This document shows, piece by piece, positions 1 to 6,500 of a stretch of DNA of 14,130 nt. The DNA is from Verrucomicrobia bacterium SCGC AAA164-M04 (GTDB lineage: Bacteria > Verrucomicrobiota > Verrucomicrobiae > Verrucomicrobiales > Akkermansiaceae). Location: NCBI GenBank assembly GCA_000383735.1, contig KB912123.1, positions 1 to 14,130 on the forward strand. The letters run 5' to 3'. The position numbers were made by a program, and so were the translations under genes. The stretch's first letter is position 1. Each line of letters opens with the position of its first letter. The notes beneath the pieces were generated by a model that was not told the DNA's origin, did not search any database, and worked only from the letters and a program-made list of their open reading frames with translations.

Positions 1-95
1 GCAGTACTATACGGAATCAAGGCAGCAGCTGGTGTAGCCCAAGGTGTATTTGGATATCAGCAGATGCAACAGGCGGCGGCACGAGAAAGAGCTCT
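1..95 (+). repeat. Left arm of perfect 95-bp inverted repeat
   Basis: Every base matches the reverse complement of 9187-9281; I checked this in ten-base blocks. The arm codes for residues 5-36 of protein A. It starts at the first base of the window, so its true left limit cannot be seen. Its right limit is the end of the palindrome AGAGCTCT (88-95). Confidence 0.97.
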
Positions 96-1137
96 TAGGG
101 GGCAGGGTATTCCAGAGATGCAGACCTCTCAGGAATACTTTGATCTTTATCAAAACGCTTCTAGAAGTAGACAGTTTGAAGCGGAAAAGGCTGCTACACA
201 GTCTATTCTAGCCTCCAATCTTGCAACTCTGCAACAGGCTGGCAGTAGGGCTGTTATAGGCGGTTCCGCTGCTGCTCAAACAGTAGCTCAAAGGGGACTT
301 GCCTCCGCCGCCAACGCTGACTTCAACAGACAGCAACAAGCTCTGGGACAACTGGCTGCTGCACAACAGCAGACAGCTGCTTACAACTTCCAAGCTCAAT
401 CCAACCAATACGCTCGTGACTTGCTAACTGCACAGGCTGGGTATCAAGCAGGTGCCGAGACGATGCTAGGTGGATTTACTGATGCTGTTGCAGGAGGTGT
501 AGGCATGGCTGGGGCTATGGATAAATCTGCTAGTGTAGATGAGGAGCTACTTAAAGAAGCTCGGGATCAAGCCTCTCAAATAGAATCGCCAACATCTAAA
601 CGCAGTGCCCCTGGCATTGTGACCCCTGAATCTCCATTTGGTCAGGAAGTAGTTGGTCTTGAAGGAGGGGGTTCTGATTTTGGGGGAGGGTTTGGAGTAA
701 ACCCCACAGCCCCTAATGTTGAATCACCTGTTGTTATGGCAGATCCAGCGTCTTCATTTCCTACTGGGAATGTCCCACAAGGAGGTATAGTTGTTCCTGC
801 AGGTGGCTATTCAACTCAACAAGAGGCAGCGTTCAAAAACCCAGGAGTTCAAATTGCACGGGGTTCTGATGGATTCTACTACCCACAGTATGCTAAAGGC
901 GGTTCTGTCACCACACCTGGGAAGTACACAGCTGACCACAGCGTAGAGTACGACGTCAAGACCAAGAGCGGTAAGACTATCGCCACTGTTACTGGAGACG
1001 AAACCTTGGTGTTTAACCCAGAGCAGCGTAGATTCTTGAAGAAAGTAATTGGCAAGCTCATGAAGGGGCAGACAATGAAGCCTTCTAAGGCTGACACCAA
1101 GGCAGCAAATCAAACACTTAAAGCATTTAAGAAATGA
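1..1137 (+). CDS. Small Ala/Gln-rich internal virion (ejection) protein, gp14-like; 5' end missing
   Basis: The reading frame is open from base 1. The first ATG in the window (64) is probably not the true start, because the - strand copy of the same sequence shows four more codons (M-S-A-T) before base 1, giving a protein of about 382 residues. In that numbering, residues 5-155 are rich in Ala and Gln and look helical. Residues 159-179 form a Gly/Ala-rich hydrophobic stretch (MLGGFTDAVAGGVGMAGAMDK, written here only as a candidate membrane-active segment). Next comes a Pro/Gly-rich linker, then a C-terminal piece with KGGS near 303 and TGDETLVFNPEQ at 335-346. That motif recalls short C-terminal motifs of phage tail and internal proteins. 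The stop overlaps the next start. Position after D and before two larger proteins matches T7 gp14, an ejected channel protein. The assignment rests on composition and order, not on a recognised family. Confidence 0.6.
   Translation, partial: AVLYGIKAAAGVAQGVFGYQQMQQAAARERALRGQGIPEMQTSQEYFDLYQNASRSRQFEAEKAATQSILASNLATLQQAGSRAVIGGSAAAQTVAQRGLASAANADFNRQQQALGQLAAAQQQTAAYNFQAQSNQYARDLLTAQAGYQAGAETMLGGFTDAVAGGVGMAGAMDKSASVDEELLKEARDQASQIESPTSKRSAPGIVTPESPFGQEVVGLEGGGSDFGGGFGVNPTAPNVESPVVMADPASSFPTGNVPQGGIVVPAGGYSTQQEAAFKNPGVQIARGSDGFYYPQYAKGGSVTTPGKYTADHSVEYDVKTKSGKTIATVTGDETLVFNPEQRRFLKKVIGKLMKGQTMKPSKADTKAANQTLKAFKK
1134..1137 (+). promoter_or_regulatory. ATGA stop-start overlap between A and B
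   Basis: The start of B and the stop of A overlap by 4 nt. There is no convincing Shine-Dalgarno upstream (the sequence is AT-rich, ending TTAAGAA), so coupled re-initiation is the likely way B is translated. Confidence 0.75.
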
Positions 1138-3596
1138 CACTTCTTTCTAGGGCCATAGGGTCTTCAGGACAAGGGCTAGGTTATCTAGACAAGATGATCG
1201 AAAAGTCAGAGCTAGAAGATCAGAAGCTTGAAGCCAATATAGACCAGTACAACACTATGGCTGGAGGCGTTAAGTCTGCAGCTACTTACATGGGAAAGAC
1301 TTCTCGTGGCATACTTAATGAGTATGCTAGAGCGTTCGAAACTGCTATTGATAACTTCGCTGCCGATCCTTCCGCTGATAACGAGAGAGTAATTGAGCAA
1401 ATTAGACTTCAAACTCAAGACTTCTACAACAGGGCTTCTGCCACAAGGCAGAACAGCATGGCCAATCTAAATGCTGTACGGGCAAATCCAGAGAACTACT
1501 CTGTGAGTGTAGCTAAAGCTCAACAAATGTTTTCGGATCTGGAAGACAATGATATGTCAGCTAGATTTGATTTGGATAGCATGACAATGTATGTCGGAGA
1601 CGGGCAGTCTCAAGTGCAAATTGGTGACGCTGGGTATTACAATGGAAGTCAGCCTTTGGTTTACGACAAGGCTGCTCAACTAGGAGCTATAAAGGCAGAG
1701 GGGTCTTGGGGTAGTAGTCACCTTGATCAATTTATGGGTATGGTTGGCACCGAAGATGGAAAAGATAGGATTATCGAAGCCTTTATGGAGACGGCAAGAC
1801 CTACTGGATCTGCATACCAAGAGACTGCTATCTACAACTACCTGCAAGACATAAAAAATCTTGACCTTACTCAGATTGAAAGTGAAGTTGAGCTAAGAGA
1901 AAGGATTTTAGAGGTTAGAAACAACTCATCAGAATTGACCGCAGCCCTCCAGCACATGGGGGAGCTGGAGTACAACTATATGAGGGGAGCTGCAGCAGCA
2001 AAAAGAATAACCGCGCAACAGCAAATTTTTAACGAACTGTTTAGGGGTGATGTTGACACTCGAACAGACATCTCTGAGTCAGGTGAAGATCCTTACGTTC
2101 TCACGCAGACAGGAGAGACTGGAGCTGCTACTAGATACTCGGACCCATTTGCAGGGGTGACAGGAGTTCGAATGCTCGAAAAACCTCTTACGGCAGAGTC
2201 AGGAGAAGGGGGTCTTGCTGGTGTATCTGACTTTGGAGATGTTTTGGTTGGATACGATGTTGATGCCCTTGGAAGGATTGTCGTTGAGGTAGAAAAGAAA
2301 GTTGTAGATCCTGACGACGAGGAAAACGAGACAATGATCAGGGAGTTTCATGTCTTGGATGACGAAAGTGGAGACCTATATAGAAACCTTCGTGCAGACC
2401 TAAAGGGAAAAGGAATATTTGGATTGCTGCAAGAGCAGTCTATTGCACGCAAGATGTATCGGGAGAAAAGTGCTAACGACAGGGCTATCGCAGAAGCTTA
2501 CGCAAACTCAGACCTTGAACCTACTTTGCCAGAGCATAGGCTTACTACGACGCCAGAAGAAGTCCGCGCCGCGACAGGACCGTCTTTACGTCAAACTCAA
2601 TCAGAAAGAAACAGAGAGCAGAGGCGTGAGGAGTTTAATGAAGTTTCAACGGTTGAAAAACAGTCAGTCATAGCTCTTGCTGGCTTGCCTAAAAACATTC
2701 GCCAGTCTTATTACTCAGAAGAAGACAAGAATAGTTTTGGAAATTACAATATTCCAAAAGGCGCCACAATGAAAGGCAACAATGTAGTTGTAAATGGCGA
2801 GGAAGTCGGGAAGCTAGTAACTCAAAGAAGCTCTGAGACTGGGAAGTACGAAACCAGAGGAATGGTTCCAATTCAAAAGAATGCCATTCAAAGGTTCTTC
2901 CAGGGAGTTGGACGATTCTTTGGCCCTTCAGATAGCAACGTTGAAGAGTACCTCGACGCGAAACAAAAGATTGAAACAGAAGACACGCCTATCGGCCCAG
3001 TAGACAACTCTAGAGAAATCTTGAACAGAGCCGAGTCAGACCGACTCTTTGGAGGAAACTTTACTGGAGGTCTTCAAGCTTCCGAGATCGCAGTCTCTGA
3101 CAGGCAAGACGATGATCAGAAACAAAACTTTACAACTACACTAGTTGATTTGGGTAGAAAGAATGGGGTTGTCTTTCCTGAAGTCATGGCAAGCCAGAGT
3201 GTTCTTGAGTCTGGCTGGGGAACCAGCGAGTCCGCACCAAACAACGTATTTGGCATCAAGTACAGTGCATCTCTTCTAAAGGACTTGGAAGAGAAAGGGA
3301 TCAAAGCTTTTAGAGGCAGTGAGGTAAGCACTCAAGAAGAGGAGGGCGGTGAGTTAAGAGAAATACAAACTAACTTTATGGGCTTTGAATCTCTCGAAGA
3401 TGCTGTAAAAGCATACAAGTATTTGATTGAGTCCAGAAGTGCTTACAAAGAGGCTAGAGAAGCAGAGAACGCACTTGACTTTGTCAGGGCGCTACAAGGG
3501 ACATACGCCACGGATAGTCAATACGCAGAAAAGATTCAGAGCATAGCTGCAGACAGCTTGGGTGTTGACCTTTCACAGATCGAAAGACAATTCTGA
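1134..3596 (+). CDS. Internal virion protein with C-terminal glucosaminidase (GH73/FlgJ-type) lysin domain, gp15-like position
   Basis: This protein has 820 residues. Its start ATG overlaps the previous stop (ATGA), which supports the choice of start. Residues 1 to about 650 are mostly charged and helical, with no family I recognise. Residues about 660-820 fit the endo-beta-N-acetylglucosaminidase fold of FlgJ-type enzymes. QSVLESGWG at 688-696 carries the expected catalytic Glu (E692). NNVFGIKY at 703-710 matches the conserved N-x-F-G-I-K element. GTYATDSQYAEKI at 789-801 matches the C-terminal Tyr-containing motif. Known enzymes of this family cut the glycan strand of peptidoglycan. In a phage structural operon this suggests a virion-carried lysin that opens the wall locally during DNA ejection. 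In T7 the comparable activity, a transglycosylase, sits at the N-terminus of gp16. The domain call is strong; the internal-virion role is inferred from neighbours. Confidence 0.8.
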   Translation: MTLLSRAIGSSGQGLGYLDKMIEKSELEDQKLEANIDQYNTMAGGVKSAATYMGKTSRGILNEYARAFETAIDNFAADPSADNERVIEQIRLQTQDFYNRASATRQNSMANLNAVRANPENYSVSVAKAQQMFSDLEDNDMSARFDLDSMTMYVGDGQSQVQIGDAGYYNGSQPLVYDKAAQLGAIKAEGSWGSSHLDQFMGMVGTEDGKDRIIEAFMETARPTGSAYQETAIYNYLQDIKNLDLTQIESEVELRERILEVRNNSSELTAALQHMGELEYNYMRGAAAAKRITAQQQIFNELFRGDVDTRTDISESGEDPYVLTQTGETGAATRYSDPFAGVTGVRMLEKPLTAESGEGGLAGVSDFGDVLVGYDVDALGRIVVEVEKKVVDPDDEENETMIREFHVLDDESGDLYRNLRADLKGKGIFGLLQEQSIARKMYREKSANDRAIAEAYANSDLEPTLPEHRLTTTPEEVRAATGPSLRQTQSERNREQRREEFNEVSTVEKQSVIALAGLPKNIRQSYYSEEDKNSFGNYNIPKGATMKGNNVVVNGEEVGKLVTQRSSETGKYETRGMVPIQKNAIQRFFQGVGRFFGPSDSNVEEYLDAKQKIETEDTPIGPVDNSREILNRAESDRLFGGNFTGGLQASEIAVSDRQDDDQKQNFTTTLVDLGRKNGVVFPEVMASQSVLESGWGTSESAPNNVFGIKYSASLLKDLEEKGIKAFRGSEVSTQEEEGGELREIQTNFMGFESLEDAVKAYKYLIESRSAYKEAREAENALDFVRALQGTYATDSQYAEKIQSIAADSLGVDLSQIERQF

Positions 3597-3597
3597 C

Positions 3598-6500
3598 ATG
3601 AACGAAAAACAACAAGAGCTGATAAATTTTATTTATCAGAACAATCTCGGAGCAGAAGATGCTGCTCGATATGTTAGGGATCTTAACGTTCCTCAAGAGG
3701 ATAAGGATGCGGTCATGCAAGACTATGCTGCTCGACAGCAAAGAGAAGTGGCTAGGGAAGAAGAAAAGCGCAAGCAGGAAGAGCTTGCGCGTCAGCAACA
3801 GCTTCAAGTAAATATTGACGAAGGTCTTGAAGATATGCGTGCTGCTCGTGACAAGTATGAAGCAGCAAGCTTCGAGCTAGACAACACTGGCATCTTCGAT
3901 TTTCTAGGTATGGAGACGTCGTTTATGACTCCAGGTTCGGCGTTTATGTCGGCTCTTTCTCCTCAAAAAAGATTTGAGGCTGCTAAAGCGGCTCAAGCCA
4001 AGGCAGCTACAGATCTACAACAAAACTTCTACGAAGCTGGAAGAGAAGACTTGGCTGACATGCTCCAACTCCCTAAGTCTAAGTTTTCTAGAAGAGCTTA
4101 TGGCATTGTAAGCACTGGAAGTAAGGCAGCCCTATACAACACCGCTGACTTTTTCTCAAATAATGCAGCCATAGAATATCAATCCCAGTTCTACAGAGAT
4201 GCGAAGGCTGGGATAAATATGGAGACAGAAAAAACTGCAGGAGAACTTGTAAGCGATCTTGGTGACGCAATTACGAATCTTGACCTCGAAAAAATCCCAG
4301 ATCTGTTTGCTGATATCGGAGAGGAGGCGGCTATGATGCTTGCTGATCAAGCCCCGTACCTTGCGGCTACTCTCATTCCTTATGCTGGCGTACCTCTCAA
4401 CTTTATGATGAGAACGGCTCAGGCTTATCAAGATGTAGAGGATGACGTAAACCTCACCGAAACACAAAAGAGAACGCACTCTTTCTTGGCAGGTGGCATC
4501 GAGTCTATTGGTGATAACATCATCGGTAAAGCAGGTAATTTTATTGCAGGAAAAGCCGTCACCTTGATAGGCTCTAAGCTTATGAGTAACGCAATACTTA
4601 GAGGAGCCACTAAGGTTGGTGGAGTCACCTTTGGAGAAGGTGTCTCTGAGGGCTTGCAGGAGCTGGCTATCATGGGGTCAGAGTCTGTTGTACTAGGGAG
4701 GGGCGAAGTGTTTGACATAGGAGGAGATGGAACCTTGGGCGTTCTTTCAAAAGAGGCGAGCAACAGAGCATACGAAGGGTTTGTAGGTGGTATTCTTGTG
4801 GGAGGACCTCTCAGTGGTGCACGATCTGTTGCGTCAAGAATTTCGCAACCTTCGCCGTCTCAAATGGCATCTCGTCCAGGAGACCCTTCTCACTCTTTGG
4901 CTATGGAGATAGGCCAGAAGATTGATAGTATCATCGAGCAAGCAGAAAATGTTGAGCCAAACTCTCCAGAAGCAAAGTCCTTAGAGACTGAGCTAGAAGC
5001 TCTACTTAATCAAGAAAAGTCTCGTGTGTCTAAGTCACGTAGCTACTACAGCAAGATGCGGCGCAGAGACAGAAAGTCTTACGATAGAATACTAGAGCTT
5101 GACGATTTGATCGGACGCTCTATGCTTAAGGCAAAGCAGCTTCAGCTTCCTTGGGCAGAAGAGTCAAGCAAGGCAGAACTTGAGGCTTTGTTGGCTGAGC
5201 GAAACGAGGTTTACAAGTCATTTGAAGAAAAGTCGTTTGAACCACTTTCTACGCTTGAGCAATTTGAGGACGCAGTAGAGGATATTGATATCCTTATTTC
5301 CGAAATCGACTCGGACTTAGACGATGTTAAAAACCTTCAGCCTGAAAATGACGAGGACCTGGCTTTGATCAATGAAATGATCACTCATAAAGGATTTCTA
5401 AAGAACAAGAAGAAGTCCCTGCAAAAGGCATTGGGCGAGGTTCAAGCTGCAGAAAACAGTGGTAATGAAGAAGCTACAATAAAAGCTCTTGAAAGGCTAC
5501 AACAAGTCATTGACCAGCGTCCACCGCGTGCAGAAGCCAAGGCGGATCAAACAAACGATGACATTGAGCAAGACGAATCTGAGCAAGTAGAACAACCAGA
5601 GGATCAAGCGGATCCAGAGGTTGTGACTCCTCAACAGCCTGAACGACAGCCACTTACGTTTAGTAAGGACGACAATGTTTCAGACGATGAAATTGCTGAC
5701 CTGCCGACACAGTTGGTAAAACCAATTAGAAATCTACTTAAGGGTCTCAAGCTTCCTGTAACCGTAAAGGTTCACGAAAGTGTTGAGGCATTGAGAGAAG
5801 CTCACCCTAGCAAGAACCAGAGCAGTAAGGCGTTTTACAACCCTAAGACAAGAGAAGTAAACGTACACATGGGGAGTACAGTGAGTGACCTCAGACACGA
5901 GTTTATTCACGCCATGATGCACAACTTGCTTGGTGATTCCAAGTATAGAGCACGCCTTGTTAATGAGGTAGAATCTATCTGGGGTAAAGACAACGTACAG
6001 AAGGTGCGCGAGGTTTACAAAGACTATAGCGCCCGCAACCAAGACGAAGAGGTAATCACAGCGTTCATGGAGCGCTATGCCACCCAAGATGGGTTGAATC
6101 AACTCAGAAAGCGTGGTGCTCTTCAAAAGCTAAAGGACTTGTTTAACGACCTGTTCAACAAGAGCTATGGAAGATATGCAGATGAGTACCTAATCAATAC
6201 CGACTCTGACCTACTTGCTGTGATGGAGGCTTTTGTAGCGGGAACTGAAGTCGGATCTACTATACAAGTGCAAGAACAAACAGACGCTGACGCAGAAACG
6301 TCAGCTCTCGACATAAAATCAAGAGCGTATCCAGACCTAGAGGGAAAAGTGGTTTCTTTTAAAGTAAAGTACCCCAATAGATTCGGAGAGTTTACAGGAA
6401 TGCCTCAGGAAAAAACGGTCCAAGTAAAAGACTACTGGCACTGGAGAAATTACTGGGCGAAACAAACTGGAAACGGAAAGCACGATTGGATTTACGACGC

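Noticed and set aside
64..66. ATG 64 as start of protein A
   Set aside because: The intact 5' end seen on the - strand has an ATG four codons before base 1, with AAGGA 5 nt upstream and overlap with the stop of D.
1..95. Terminal inverted repeat of an insertion sequence or transposon
   Set aside because: The repeat is plain coding sequence for protein A, there is no transposase between the arms, and no target-site duplication can be seen.
2419..2673. 84-codon + strand ORF inside gene B
   Set aside because: It is out of frame within a continuous 820-codon gene and has no features of its own.
3562..3597. Upstream ATG of C giving 12 more residues
   Set aside because: It would overlap gene B by 35 nt and has no Shine-Dalgarno, whereas ATG 3598 follows the B stop by 1 nt, in keeping with the other tight junctions.
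5734..6126. 130-codon - strand ORF opposite the zincin region
   Set aside because: It is antisense to the HEFIH domain of C, which has clear family signals; I take it as a shadow frame.
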